A stretch of 38,430 bases of DNA from Marinifilaceae bacterium (GCA_025210485.1 JAOARN010000025.1:1-38430), one strand, 5' to 3'; shown: positions 1-9,264, numbered from the stretch's first letter. Notes: generated by a model from the sequence alone, not told the origin. Made by a program: numbers and translations.

Positions 1-262
1 ACAGTCTTATTTTTAAAGCGGAACTTCACAACATCAGACTATGCCTGATATTATGTAATAAGAGCTTTTTAGCCAAATCTGCATTAAAAAAAAAGGAACA
101 ATAATAATAAATACTTAGTCTGAAAGGAAAAAAAGAAATAGAATCCAATACATATTTTTTATTAGAAATTTATTCATTTTGCCTGAAAGGCATATATAGC
201 AAAGCCCAATGCCCTGCATTGGGCTAAAATGATTTATAAATAAAAAGGCTATAAGCCTGAAA
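1..262 (-). repeat. Dispersed hairpin-rich repeat, partial copy 1
   Basis: Partial copy of the ~410-bp element that is tandemly repeated at 23599-24763, here in reverse orientation and cut by the window edge. Recognisable pieces, read on the minus strand from 262 downward, are the AGGCT/AGCCT hairpin followed by T-rich sequence (245-262), the 10-bp stem AGCCCAATGC...GCATTGGGCT (loop differs from the other copies), the TGCCT/AGGCA hairpin, and a degraded CATCAGGC-type hairpin near position 35-55. Its leading end lies 53 bases beyond the stop codon of the minus-strand lipoprotein gene. No transposase is encoded. Confidence 0.85.
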
Positions 263-315
263 TAAGCATTGATAAATATTTTTTAAATTAAACCAGCCTG
301 TATTAAACTAATCCA

Positions 316-1488
316 TTATTCTTCTGGATATATTGGTAAATACATTATACAATCTGCTCCACAGCCTTTTGCCTTTATGATAGGGTTCCAGGTTTTTCCA
401 TCTTCTGAGGAATATAATATAGCCATCTCTGTCTTGTGGTCATAGTAATTTTTTGTAACATCCGTACAGAATGCTGTAGCAAATAGTTTCCCTTTTGCAC
501 TGCCTATATTTGTCTCTAACCATGGACCGGCGAACTTTCCTAATTTCTCCCAATTTAAACCATTATCCGACCAAATTAAGCCTGCTTTATCGGTGCATAA
601 AGCAAGCCATATTTTTTTCTCCTCGCTATATGTTATATTCTTGATTCCAGGATAAGTACATCCTGTATTAGTGATGACGGTAGGTTTATTGTAATTGCCA
701 TCTGTTCTTGTCCAATTAACACCATCTTCGGTGAATACCACTTGCGGTATATCTGAATCAGGACCAGTGATTACACAAGATCTAGATGCATAAATCTTAT
801 TATCTACTTTAATAGCATTGTTCCACATTGATGTATATGGACATTCTGCTTTTTTCCAATTCTCTAAATCAGCAGATATTAAAACATTAGATTTGTCACC
901 CTTGGCTCTATTCCCATTTGATATATATAGACTATTATTGATTTTGATTAAGCTGTTTCTACTTCCAACTTCAGGATGAACTTTTGGCTTTGTCCATTTT
1001 ATACCATCAAAACTGTATAGAAATGAACCTTCAAACACATTATGACCCTCTGCGCATAATACAAATTTTTTGTAATCAGTATCGTAGAAAATATCATATA
1101 TTTTTCGTGCCACATTTCTATTTGGGTCAATATCAGTATGAACTTCTTCCCAGTTTAAGCCATCTGTACTAGTCATTAATAAAGGCACCTTACTTGAACA
1201 TCCTGGATCTTTAAGTCCCCAAAGCTTATTCTGTGCATATATTATGCGTTTGAATCGATGACCAGCCGCGCTTAAGTTTGTTTTCTTTTTTTCCCAATTA
1301 TCACCATCTTTTGATATGTAAGCAATCGAACCTTCAGACTGGCTTCTTACGTATGTAATCAAACCCATCTGTTTTTCGGTAGGTTTATCGTTTTGATCTG
1401 AATCAATTTTTGTCTCATCTGAATTCTTCTCGCATGATAAAATCGTACTTATACTGATTAATAAAATAATCAAATAATTCTTTTTCAT
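316..1488 (-). CDS. Lipoprotein with seven Asp-box repeats (probable beta-propeller)
   Basis: Predicted 390-residue lipoprotein. I chose the start at 1488 because it gives a classic lipoprotein signal peptide (MKKNYLIILL..., lipobox ILSC, lipid Cys19); an upstream in-frame ATG at 1545 would add 19 residues before it. The mature part holds seven S-x-D-G-x-x-W-like Asp-box motifs: ISKDGDNW, TSTDGLNW, YSFDGIKW, ISADLENW, FTEDGVNW, WSDNGLNW and SSEDGKTW. Such motifs mark blade turns in sialidase/BNR-type propellers, so a seven-bladed propeller is likely. I see no sialidase arginine triad that I can place with confidence, so an enzymatic role is not claimed; carbohydrate or protein binding on the envelope is an alternative. 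It is monocistronic, with a dispersed repeat directly downstream. Confidence 0.8.
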   Translation of the reverse strand: MKKNYLIILLISISTILSCEKNSDETKIDSDQNDKPTEKQMGLITYVRSQSEGSIAYISKDGDNWEKKKTNLSAAGHRFKRIIYAQNKLWGLKDPGCSSKVPLLMTSTDGLNWEEVHTDIDPNRNVARKIYDIFYDTDYKKFVLCAEGHNVFEGSFLYSFDGIKWTKPKVHPEVGSRNSLIKINNSLYISNGNRAKGDKSNVLISADLENWKKAECPYTSMWNNAIKVDNKIYASRSCVITGPDSDIPQVVFTEDGVNWTRTDGNYNKPTVITNTGCTYPGIKNITYSEEKKIWLALCTDKAGLIWSDNGLNWEKLGKFAGPWLETNIGSAKGKLFATAFCTDVTKNYYDHKTEMAILYSSEDGKTWNPIIKAKGCGADCIMYLPIYPEE

Positions 1489-1545
1489 AAATAAATTTTT
1501 GTGTGTGTAACTTATCTGTGTGTAAAAATAGTAGTATGGTGACAA

Positions 1546-1960
1546 AATTAATTTAAATACTTATGTTTAACAAATATTAAAATAAATAAACTTAAAATAA
1601 AAAAAAACTTTTAAAAACAAGAAAATAAATATATTCAGAGTAATGGTAAAAATACTTGTTAAATTAACTGTTTTAGATATAATATTATGTAACAAAAATA
1701 TATTGGAAGTAATTACGAATATTATTAGTAATAGGATATTTAATTAACATAGTCAAAAAATTGAAAATTCTTATTTTGTGGGAAAAATACAAAGGGAAGA
1801 AATTTATTGATATATTTTTATAATGTTAATAAACTGTAAAAAAAATAATATCAGTAGTTTTTTTCATTTGTTTAAACTAAACTTATAGTTAAATAAAGAC
1901 TTGGTTTTTTTGATCTCCAAGCTCATAATATTCTCTTCGGATAATAATAGAATACTATAA
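1546..1960. other. Non-coding AT-rich spacer
   Basis: Very AT-rich sequence between the divergent lipoprotein gene and the efflux operon. I see no credible open reading frame, RNA gene or clear hairpin in it. The regulatory signals of the efflux operon begin only after about position 1960. Confidence 0.6.
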
Positions 1961-1990
1961 TATAAGATTAAAACGAACATTTTTCTTCTT

Positions 1991-2027
1991 TGTTCAAAAT
2001 CGTACATAAAATGTTTTAAATCGGACA
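1991..2027 (+). promoter_or_regulatory. Tandem 16-bp operator-like boxes upstream of efflux operon
   Basis: Two similar imperfect inverted repeats, TGTTCAAAATCGTACA (1991-2006) and TGTTTTAAATCGGACA (2012-2027), match TGTTYWAAATCGKACA and lie 21 bp apart, about two helical turns, so they face the same side of the DNA. A weaker half-site (AAAACGAACA, 1970-1979) lies upstream. They sit 92-128 bp before the start point predicted from the sigma-54-like element at 2093, which is a normal distance for an NtrC-type activator. The activator is not encoded in the window. Confidence 0.5.
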
Positions 2028-2092
2028 CTTTAAAAATTAATATAATTAAGATGTTCGAGTGTAAAAGTCATATAATCAGTAGGAAATAGCCT

Positions 2093-2109
2093 TTGGTATG
2101 TATGTTGTA
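2093..2109 (+). promoter_or_regulatory. Candidate sigma-54 (RpoN) promoter of efflux operon
   Basis: TTGGTATGTATGTTGTA resembles the -24/-12 consensus YTGGCACGRNNNTTGCW: the GG at -24 and the TTG at -12 are present with the right spacing, but the -12 GC reads GT and two -24 core bases differ. Transcription would start near 2119 and give a leader of about 230 nt before the ATPase gene. The paired boxes just upstream strengthen the call. No TAnnTTTG element that fits better was noticed. Confidence 0.45.
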
Positions 2110-2350
2110 TGGATAGTAGCGAAACGCAATTTTTGAAATTAGATTTTAAATTCTAGCTGTTTATATGTTTTATTTATTGATGCCTGATAATCAGAATTAA
2201 AGCAACTAATATATTAGTTTGTATTAAACAAAATATACTGGGATTAATTCGATTTACTTTTGATATAAAAACAAATACTGTAACTAGAATTATAATAGTT
2301 GCGTCAAACATAAGAATTTTAACTCTATCTCATAATAGTAATTTTACACT

Positions 2351-3079
2351 ATGATAAAACTAACAAATATTCATAAATCATATGATACTGGAAGTAATAA
2401 ACTACATGTACTGAAAGGCATTGATTTACACATTAAAGAAGGAGAGCTAGTATCCATTATGGGTTCTTCGGGTTCTGGTAAATCTACACTGCTTAATATC
2501 TTAGGCTTATTAGATAATCACGATGATGGTACATACATTTTGAATAATCAGGAGATTACAACAATGAATGAAACTAAAGCAGCCAAATTGCGTAACAGTT
2601 TATTAGGCTTTGTTTTTCAGTCATTTAATTTGATTTCGTTTAAAAATGCAATGGAAAACGTTGCTCTGCCACTATATTACAGGAAAGTATCTAGAAAGAA
2701 AAGGAATAAATTAGCTCTTGAATATTTGGATAAAATGGGACTTAAAGAATGGTTTCATCATATGCCTAATGAAATGTCTGGTGGTCAGAAACAAAGAGTA
2801 GCTATTGCAAGGGCAATGATAACCCACCCAAAAATAATTCTTGCTGATGAACCAACAGGAGCCTTAGACACAAAAACCTCGCTCGAGGTGATGGAAGTGC
2901 TAAAAGATATCAACAGACAAGGAATGACTGTGGTGATTGTAACTCACGAAAATGAAATTGCTGATATGACAGATAGAGTTATAATCCTTAGAGATGGAAG
3001 GATAGAGTCTATTGTTGACAATAAAAAAAAAGAACTAAATTCTGACAACTCAACTCATAAGGTATTACAATATGTTTGA
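2351..3079 (+). CDS. ABC transporter ATP-binding protein (MacB/LolD type)
   Basis: A 242-residue cytoplasmic ATPase that would energise the two permeases encoded next. It has a complete nucleotide-binding domain: Walker A GSSGSGKST (residues 38-46), Q-loop Gln90, signature SGGQKQR (143-149), Walker B IILADE (162-167) followed by the D-loop, and switch His199. The short single-domain layout and motif spacing fit the MacB/LolD/FtsE class, which drives mechanotransmission across the periplasm rather than substrate channelling through the membrane. Its 3' end overlaps the first permease gene by 8 nt, so translational coupling is likely. The substrate cannot be read from the sequence. Confidence 0.95.
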   Translation: MIKLTNIHKSYDTGSNKLHVLKGIDLHIKEGELVSIMGSSGSGKSTLLNILGLLDNHDDGTYILNNQEITTMNETKAAKLRNSLLGFVFQSFNLISFKNAMENVALPLYYRKVSRKKRNKLALEYLDKMGLKEWFHHMPNEMSGGQKQRVAIARAMITHPKIILADEPTGALDTKTSLEVMEVLKDINRQGMTVVIVTHENEIADMTDRVIILRDGRIESIVDNKKKELNSDNSTHKVLQYV

Positions 3080-4325
3080 TATAGATAAATGGCACGAGAT
3101 TCTTAGTGCCATGAAAGAAAACAAAACTAGAACTTTCTTGACTGCTTTTTCTGTTGCTACAGGTATTTTTATGTTAGTAATTTTACTGGGTGCAACTAAG
3201 GGGCTTGAAAATGGTGTGAAACAAACTTTCTCATCAAATGCTCAAAACAGTATGCAGATTTATGGAGGTAGAACTAAATTAGCTCATAAAGGAACTCCCG
3301 CCGGAAAACGAATATATCTCAAAAATAGTGATTATAAATCATTGGGTGAAAACTTCAAAGAAATTGAGGAAATATGTGCCATGGTTAATGTCCCTATTAC
3401 TGGAATGATATCCTATAAGAAAAACTACGGTAGCTTTGATGTATCTGCTATTCACCATAACTTTAATGCAATTCGAAACTTGGACATTGTGGAGGGGCGT
3501 TTTTTAAACGAAATTGATATATCACGCTTTCGAAAAGTAGTTGCTATTCAACAAGAAGCCAAGGATATTCTGTTCCCAAATATGGAAGCAATTGGTGAAT
3601 ATGTTAAAATAAATGATATTAGTTTTAAGGTAATCGGCGTATTTAAAACTAATGAATTTAACGATAATTCTAGAGATGTTTATATCCCAATTTCAGTAGC
3701 ACAATCTGTTTTTACAAAGGATGATAAGCTTAGGCGAATATCATTTACAATGGGACCGATAGGATTAAAGGAAAGTAAGAAATTAGAAGATAAACTAACC
3801 CGACGAATTGCTAGAAATCATAATTTTAGTACTGATGATGTAAACGCTCTTTGGATTCGTAATAATATTGAGAACTCAAATACTTTTGCCCAAATATTTA
3901 CCTTTCTTAAAATACTGATATGGGTAATAGGTACTTTTACAATTGCTCTGGGATGTGTTGGGGTCTTTAATATTATGATGATTGTTGTTAAGGAACGTAC
4001 TCGTGAAATAGGTGTTCGTAAAGCCATAGGTGCTTCTCCAATTTCTGTTATTTCCCTTATTCTTTTTGAGGCTGTATTCATCACTATAGCAGCTGGTTAT
4101 ATTGGTATGTTTTTAGGAGTAGCATTTCTTGAATTTGTAATTAAATTTAATATTGTTGAACATGTATACGAGCCTGCTGCGATGTATTTTATTAATCCTC
4201 AGGTTAATTTAAACATAGCAATTACCGCAACTCTTATTCTTGTAGTAATAGGAAGTTTAGCTGGCTTCTTTCCTGCTCGTAAAGCTGCTTTAATCAAACC
4301 TATTGTTGCACTCCGTGAAGAATAA
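3072..4325 (+). CDS. ABC transporter permease 1 (MacB/FtsX family)
   Basis: A 417-residue inner-membrane permease with the MacB layout: cytoplasmic N-terminus (starting MFDIDKWHEI), first membrane helix near residues 25-45, a large periplasmic MacB_PCD-type domain (about 50-270), then three C-terminal helices forming the FtsX domain. The FtsX hallmark VKERTREIGVRKAIGA follows the second helix. In MacAB-type pumps this domain couples ATP hydrolysis to the periplasmic adaptor and the outer-membrane channel. It shares length and N-terminal pattern with the next gene, so the two are paralogues that probably form a heterodimer around the shared ATPase. Confidence 0.93.
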   Translation: MFDIDKWHEILSAMKENKTRTFLTAFSVATGIFMLVILLGATKGLENGVKQTFSSNAQNSMQIYGGRTKLAHKGTPAGKRIYLKNSDYKSLGENFKEIEEICAMVNVPITGMISYKKNYGSFDVSAIHHNFNAIRNLDIVEGRFLNEIDISRFRKVVAIQQEAKDILFPNMEAIGEYVKINDISFKVIGVFKTNEFNDNSRDVYIPISVAQSVFTKDDKLRRISFTMGPIGLKESKKLEDKLTRRIARNHNFSTDDVNALWIRNNIENSNTFAQIFTFLKILIWVIGTFTIALGCVGVFNIMMIVVKERTREIGVRKAIGASPISVISLILFEAVFITIAAGYIGMFLGVAFLEFVIKFNIVEHVYEPAAMYFINPQVNLNIAITATLILVVIGSLAGFFPARKAALIKPIVALREE

Positions 4326-4352
4326 TATCTTCACAATATATTTAGTAAAAAT

Positions 4353-5606
4353 ATGATCAATATAGATAAATGGCAAGAGATTTTTATAGTGATAAAACGA
4401 AACAAACTCCGAACTTTTTTAACTGGTCTTGGTGTTATGTTTGGTATATTTATTCTTGTTACTCTTCTTGCTGTAGGTAAAGGATTTAAAAATAAAATTG
4501 TCTCATCTCTTGGTAATTTGGCAACGAACTCAACTGTTATGTGGACCGAAAATACAACCAAAGCATATAATGGATTGCCTCGAAATAGGACTTATAAATT
4601 TACAAATAAGGATATAGATATTATTAAGAAATCTGTAAAGGGGATAAAACATATTGTACCCGAAATTACAGCTTGGAGAGGAAAGGGTGATTTTAATACT
4701 ATCCGTTATGATAAAAAAGGAAATTTTAGGATAAAAGGAAGTTCGCCCGATATGAATAAGGTCAATCCTGTACAGTTACTCGAAGGTAGATTTATTAATG
4801 ACATGGATTTGAATGATGCTCGAAAGGTTATTGTAATAGGCACTAGGGTTGAGGAATTAATGTATGAATATACTGAAAAACCAATAGGTTCTTACCTAAA
4901 AATAAATGGCATACCCTTCAAAGTTGTAGGAACAATGAAACCCTTATCTTATAATTTCGGAATGCGCGAAGATGTTATATTAATGCCTGCATCTACTATG
5001 CAAAATCTTTATAACATGGGCGAAGGATTTCATGTTCTGCTTGCAACGGCTAAGGTGGGTGCATCTATAGCTGATATTGAAGACCAAATGTTCGGTATAC
5101 TTGCCAGACAACACAAAATACATCCAGATGATAGGGAAGCTGTAGGTAGTTTTAATATTGCAAAAATGTTCAAACAAATATTCGGACTTATATCTAGTAT
5201 TGGATTTTTGTTTTGGGTGATTGGATTTGGGGTTCTTATAACTGGTGTGATAGGTGTTAGTAATATAATGCATGTGGTGGTGAAGGAACGTACAAAGGAA
5301 ATTGGAGTTAAACGAGCCTTGGGAGCAAGACCTATAGTAATTGTAAATCAAATAATACATGAGTCTGTATTTATTACAACTTTTGCTGGTTTTTGGGGTT
5401 TGGTTCTTGGAACCTTTGCTGTGGAAGGTATCGCAAAAATGGTGGAGGGTGACTCTGAATCTTTCTTGCTCAACCCTATGGTGGATTTCGAAATAGCAAT
5501 ATTGTCTTTAGTTGTTTTAATATTCTTTGGTGCTATTGCAGGGATTGTTCCAGCTTATAAATCAATAATAATAAAACCTGTTGACGCTTTAAGATACGAA
5601 TCATAA
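4353..5606 (+). CDS. ABC transporter permease 2 (MacB/FtsX family)
   Basis: A second 417-residue MacB/FtsX permease, 27 nt after the first. It repeats the features of its neighbour: N-terminus MINIDKWQEI, helix near residues 25-45, periplasmic domain, and three C-terminal helices with VKERTKEIGVKRALGA. Equal length, the shared IDKW(H/Q)EI start and adjacency point to an old tandem duplication. E. coli MacB fuses ATPase and permease in one homodimeric chain; this split arrangement with two permeases is common in Bacteroidota. It ends 39 nt before the adaptor gene and is clearly in the same operon. Confidence 0.93.
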   Translation: MINIDKWQEIFIVIKRNKLRTFLTGLGVMFGIFILVTLLAVGKGFKNKIVSSLGNLATNSTVMWTENTTKAYNGLPRNRTYKFTNKDIDIIKKSVKGIKHIVPEITAWRGKGDFNTIRYDKKGNFRIKGSSPDMNKVNPVQLLEGRFINDMDLNDARKVIVIGTRVEELMYEYTEKPIGSYLKINGIPFKVVGTMKPLSYNFGMREDVILMPASTMQNLYNMGEGFHVLLATAKVGASIADIEDQMFGILARQHKIHPDDREAVGSFNIAKMFKQIFGLISSIGFLFWVIGFGVLITGVIGVSNIMHVVVKERTKEIGVKRALGARPIVIVNQIIHESVFITTFAGFWGLVLGTFAVEGIAKMVEGDSESFLLNPMVDFEIAILSLVVLIFFGAIAGIVPAYKSIIIKPVDALRYES

Positions 5607-5645
5607 AAATTTAAAAAATTAAGAAACAAAATATAGAATTTAACT

Positions 5646-6809
5646 ATGAAAAAAATTATTCGCATACTCGTAATATCATTAATTGTTGTTGCTTTTATTG
5701 GAACAATTGCATTTTTATATCAAAAATCGAAACCAGTACCTAAAATTTACAGTACACAATCGCCTGAAATAAAAGATATAGCTAAGAAAACTGTCGCAAC
5801 TGGCTCGGTTGTCCCACGTAAAGAAATCGAAATCAAACCGCAAGGAGTTTCGGGAATTATTGAAAAAATTTATGTGGAAGCTGGTAATATTGTAAAAAAA
5901 GGTGATGCTATTGCAAAAATTAAGATTATCCCTGATATGATTAATCTTAATGCAGCAGAGTCAAGAGTTGAAAAAGCTTCGGCTAATTATGATAATGTTA
6001 AAATTAGATACGATAGAGATAAGGCATTATTCGAAAAGAAAGTAATTTCTGAATCTGATTTTCTTCGTGTACAAGTCGAATATAGAAATGCAGATATAGA
6101 ATTACAATCGGCTAAAGATAATCTTGAAATTATTAAAAAAGGAGTATCAAAAAAATCTGCAACAGCTACAAATACAATTATCCGTTCTACAATACAAGGT
6201 ATGATACTTGATATACCTGTAAAAGAAGGATACTCAGTAATCCAAAGTAATACATTCAATGCTGGTACCACAGTGGCAATCGTTGCTGATATGGGAGAGA
6301 TGATATTTCAAGGAAAGGTAGACGAAACAGAGGTTGATAAAATAGAATTGGGAATGATACTTGATCTAACCATTGGAGCTATTGAGGATACTAAATTCAA
6401 AGCTAAATTGGAATATATATCTCCAAAAGGAACTGTCGAAAATGGTGCCATCCAATTTGAAATAAAAGCTTCTGTGAAATTGAAAAATGATTTCTTCATT
6501 CGATCAGGATATTCAGCTAATGCAGAAATTGTTCTTGACAAAAGAGAAAAAGTACTTGCAATAAACGAAATGTTGCTTGAGTTTAGAAATGATTCAACTT
6601 TTGTGGAAGTGGAAACTGATAAGAAGCAAGTGTTTGAAGAAAAATATGTTAAAACAGGGATTTCTGATGGTATTAATATAGAAATAATTGAAGGTCTTGA
6701 TATAAAGGATAAAATCAAGGGAAGACTCCAATCTGACTTGGATAAGGTGAAAGAGGAGAAAAAGAAAAAAGACCAAAAAAAGAATTCTAAAAAAAATAAA
6801 AAGAGCTAA
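5646..6809 (+). CDS. Periplasmic adaptor (membrane fusion protein, MacA/HlyD type)
   Basis: A 387-residue adaptor with an N-terminal membrane anchor (residues about 5-25). It then shows the usual order: a first lipoyl half (VEAGNIVKKGDAIAKI), an alpha-helical hairpin (about 95-165), the second lipoyl half (VKEGYSVIQSNTF), and beta-barrel and membrane-proximal domains. It would link the two FtsX permeases to the TolC-like channel encoded next. The C-terminus ends in a strongly lysine-rich tail (about the last 20 residues), an unusual addition whose role I do not know. It sits in the middle of the operon, 98 nt before the outer-membrane gene. Confidence 0.92.
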   Translation: MKKIIRILVISLIVVAFIGTIAFLYQKSKPVPKIYSTQSPEIKDIAKKTVATGSVVPRKEIEIKPQGVSGIIEKIYVEAGNIVKKGDAIAKIKIIPDMINLNAAESRVEKASANYDNVKIRYDRDKALFEKKVISESDFLRVQVEYRNADIELQSAKDNLEIIKKGVSKKSATATNTIIRSTIQGMILDIPVKEGYSVIQSNTFNAGTTVAIVADMGEMIFQGKVDETEVDKIELGMILDLTIGAIEDTKFKAKLEYISPKGTVENGAIQFEIKASVKLKNDFFIRSGYSANAEIVLDKREKVLAINEMLLEFRNDSTFVEVETDKKQVFEEKYVKTGISDGINIEIIEGLDIKDKIKGRLQSDLDKVKEEKKKKDQKKNSKKNKKS

Positions 6810-6907
6810 TTAAAATATAATCAATAAGCTCAGTTTTTTCTTGAATATTAATTCAAGTTAGGTTCTATACTTTTACAAAAAAAATATCTATTCAATTATC
6901 ATTTACT

Positions 6908-8269
6908 ATGAAAAAAATATTATCAACTATATTTTTTCTTACTTGCATTGTTGCCATCTTAAGTGCTCAAACTAAAACATGGAATCTGGTTCAATGCATT
7001 CAGCACGCTAAAGAAAATAATATAGATCTCAAAATAAAGAAACTTAATACTTCTATTAAAAAGAATAACTTAAAACAAACTAAGTTTGATTTTGCCCCAA
7101 ATTTAAATGCTTCATCTAATTATAGATTCAGTTTTGGTAGAAGTGTCAGATCAGACAATACATATGGTGATGTAGACACTCAGTTTGGTGAAGGTAATTT
7201 AAGTTCTCAGCTTACTCTGTTTAATGGATTGTCGAAATGGCATAATTTGCACAAATCTGAATTAGAATATTCTGAATCAGAAAAAAATGCAGAGAAATAC
7301 ATGGAAGATATGAGTCTTGCGATCACATCTTCTTATCTAAATATTCTATTTATTAAAGAGGTGCTAAATGTTTCAAGAGAACAGGTTAAGTTAACTAAGG
7401 AGCAAATCAATAGAACTCAAATATTAGTGCAAGCAGGTACTGTTCCGAAAGGAAACTTAATGGAACAAAAAGCACAGTTAGCAAGGGAAGAACTTCAGGT
7501 TGTAAATAAAGAGAACGAATTGTATTTGGAACTCCTAGATTTAGCACAATTTTTGGATATAAAAGATGTTGAAAATTTTGATGTAGAAATGCCTAATCTT
7601 GATAATATGAATATATCCCAAAATATTATGGGAGCTGATATTATATTTAATAGTGCATTAAAATTTAGACCTGAAATTACAGCTGCAAATATGAGATTAG
7701 ATATTGTGAAAACTGATCTAAAACTTGCTAAAGCAAATAGATTGCCTAAATTAACTTTTTCTGCTTCTATTGGTTCTGGATACTCACAGGATATGTCAGA
7801 TATTGATTATTCTACTAACCCACCAACGGTTTTAAGACAGGAAATGTTACTAAAAGATCAGTTGAAAAATAGACTTACAAAATCATTAGGTTTTAGTTTA
7901 AGTATTCCGATTTTTAATGCAAATCAGGTGAATAGAAATATTAGTAATGCTAAAATTAATATTGAGAGATCAGAATTAGAATTGATTAATACGCAAAACA
8001 AACTAAGAAAAGATATACAGCAGGCATACGCTAATGCAACCGCTGCAAGGAAGAAATTTCAATCTAGTTCTGTTGCTATTGAGTCATCCGAAGAGGCATT
8101 TAGATATACTACTGAAAAATATAACTCAGGTTTGGTTAATTCTGTTGAATATAATCAAGAAAAAACAAACTTGTTTAAAGCTAAATCGGAACTTTTACAA
8201 GCCAAGTATGATTATATATTTAGAACAAAAATACTAGATTTCTATAATGGAATGGAGATTAAACTATAA
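6908..8269 (+). CDS. TolC-family outer membrane efflux protein
   Basis: A 453-residue outer-membrane channel. A signal peptide (MKKILSTIFFLTCIVAILSAQ) precedes the mature start TKTWNLVQCIQHAKENNIDL, the usual OEP-family N-terminus. Two long helical repeats follow, rich in heptad-like patterns; the second ends with a segment containing YNSGLVNSVEYNQEKTNLFKAKSELLQAKYDY, split here only by family description, which matches the OEP C-terminal repeat. It completes the tripartite pump with the four preceding genes. The operon ends at the hairpin at 8293-8333. Confidence 0.93.
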   Translation: MKKILSTIFFLTCIVAILSAQTKTWNLVQCIQHAKENNIDLKIKKLNTSIKKNNLKQTKFDFAPNLNASSNYRFSFGRSVRSDNTYGDVDTQFGEGNLSSQLTLFNGLSKWHNLHKSELEYSESEKNAEKYMEDMSLAITSSYLNILFIKEVLNVSREQVKLTKEQINRTQILVQAGTVPKGNLMEQKAQLAREELQVVNKENELYLELLDLAQFLDIKDVENFDVEMPNLDNMNISQNIMGADIIFNSALKFRPEITAANMRLDIVKTDLKLAKANRLPKLTFSASIGSGYSQDMSDIDYSTNPPTVLRQEMLLKDQLKNRLTKSLGFSLSIPIFNANQVNRNISNAKINIERSELELINTQNKLRKDIQQAYANATAARKKFQSSSVAIESSEEAFRYTTEKYNSGLVNSVEYNQEKTNLFKAKSELLQAKYDYIFRTKILDFYNGMEIKL

Positions 8270-8292
8270 TTAATTGATAGTAGAAATAAAAT

Positions 8293-8333
8293 AAAAGAGC
8301 TAATCACAATATAATTATTGTATTAGCTCTTTT
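8293..8333. terminator. Shared two-way terminator
   Basis: A perfect 12-bp stem, AAAAGAGCTAAT (8293-8304) and ATTAGCTCTTTT (8322-8333), with a 17-nt AT-rich loop. It has A-tracts on one side and T-tracts on the other, so it can end both the efflux operon (plus) and the TM2 gene (minus). Confidence 0.9.
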
Positions 8334-8342
8334 GGTTTTAAT

Positions 8343-8612
8343 TTAGTTTTTCACACTTAAGCCAAATTCATCCTTAAAGTATCCACTAACAATAAGTATA
8401 AAATCGATTACTAACCATATACCCAAACCTCCAAATGTGACAAGCATCAATAAACCTGTCCACAATTTACCTACATAAAACCTATGTACACCAAACGAAC
8501 CCAGAAACACACATAGCAATAAACATACTATATAACTCTTGGAACTTTTAGGTTCTAGAAATAATGCATCATTATCAAAAGCATTTTCCTGATTTTCTAA
8601 ATTTTCTTTCAT
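8343..8612 (-). CDS. TM2 domain-containing membrane protein
   Basis: An 89-residue protein with two transmembrane helices. After a polar, acidic N-terminus of about 25 residues comes the TM2 domain: helix 1 (YIVCLLLCVFLGSFGVHRFY, about 27-46), a short turn with YVGKLWTG, and helix 2 (about 52-73) containing the conserved GLGIWLVIDF. The G-x-x-G-x-H-R-F-Y-x-G signature is intact. TM2 proteins are widespread small inner-membrane proteins whose molecular role is unsettled. It is convergent with the efflux operon and shares its terminator; nothing shows a functional link. Confidence 0.88.
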   Translation of the reverse strand: MKENLENQENAFDNDALFLEPKSSKSYIVCLLLCVFLGSFGVHRFYVGKLWTGLLMLVTFGGLGIWLVIDFILIVSGYFKDEFGLSVKN

Positions 8613-9160
8613 TACTTTTTGTTTTGATTAATATCTGATTCAAATTATCCTTCTGCACAAAATCTAAACATAAAAGTGTCTGTATCGAAAATTGGATAAG
8701 TATCTATTTAACTAATTTACTCAAACATAATTAAAGTAGAAGACCAAATCAAATGAAGTAAATAACACTGAAGGAAAACTTATTAACAATTTCTTAAATT
8801 CTATTGATAATAAATAGGGGTAAAGCAGATCTCCCTTAAACTAGTTGCTGAATATTTATTATTGCTGAAAAAAGTACATTTCGAAAGTTCCGAAAATATA
8901 AATAATAGAAAAATGCATTGGTCTGGAGACTATATTAATTATCATAATATCAATAAATTCTGATTTGTCGATTAATAATCATGATAATTTGCAGTTGTGT
9001 TTTATGTTAATAAAGTCAGTTGTTGTTATTTTTGGCTTGTATTTTGTAACTTTTCGAAATAATAAACCGTATAATCCAATGTATACTAGTTTATAAAGTT
9101 TATATTAAACAATATGTACTTTTTTTTGTTGTCGTAAATATGTGTTAATTATAAAATTAA
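8613..9160. other. Non-coding AT-rich intergenic region
   Basis: Between the divergent TM2 gene and the T9SS cargo gene. No supported reading frame, RNA gene or strong hairpin seen. A promoter-like element lies at its right end (9164-9171). Confidence 0.6.
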
Positions 9161-9163
9161 TAG

Positions 9164-9171
9164 TATTTTTG
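9164..9171 (+). promoter_or_regulatory. Bacteroidota -7 element (TAnnTTTG) of T9SS cargo gene
   Basis: TATTTTTG matches the -7 consensus exactly and lies about 93 bp before the start codon at 9265. I see no good -33 TTG at the expected 19-21 bp distance, so it is moderate evidence only. Confidence 0.4.
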
Positions 9172-9264
9172 TATAATGTTGATGTGATTGTTATTTCAAT
9201 TTTATTGATTTGATTATTTTATATCTAATAATAAAACAAATTATACCAAGATGGAGGATAGCTT

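Noticed and set aside
4980..5360. 126-codon minus-strand frame within permease 2
   Set aside because: Antisense shadow of a clear FtsX permease; Cys/His/Tyr-rich composition is typical of a spurious frame.
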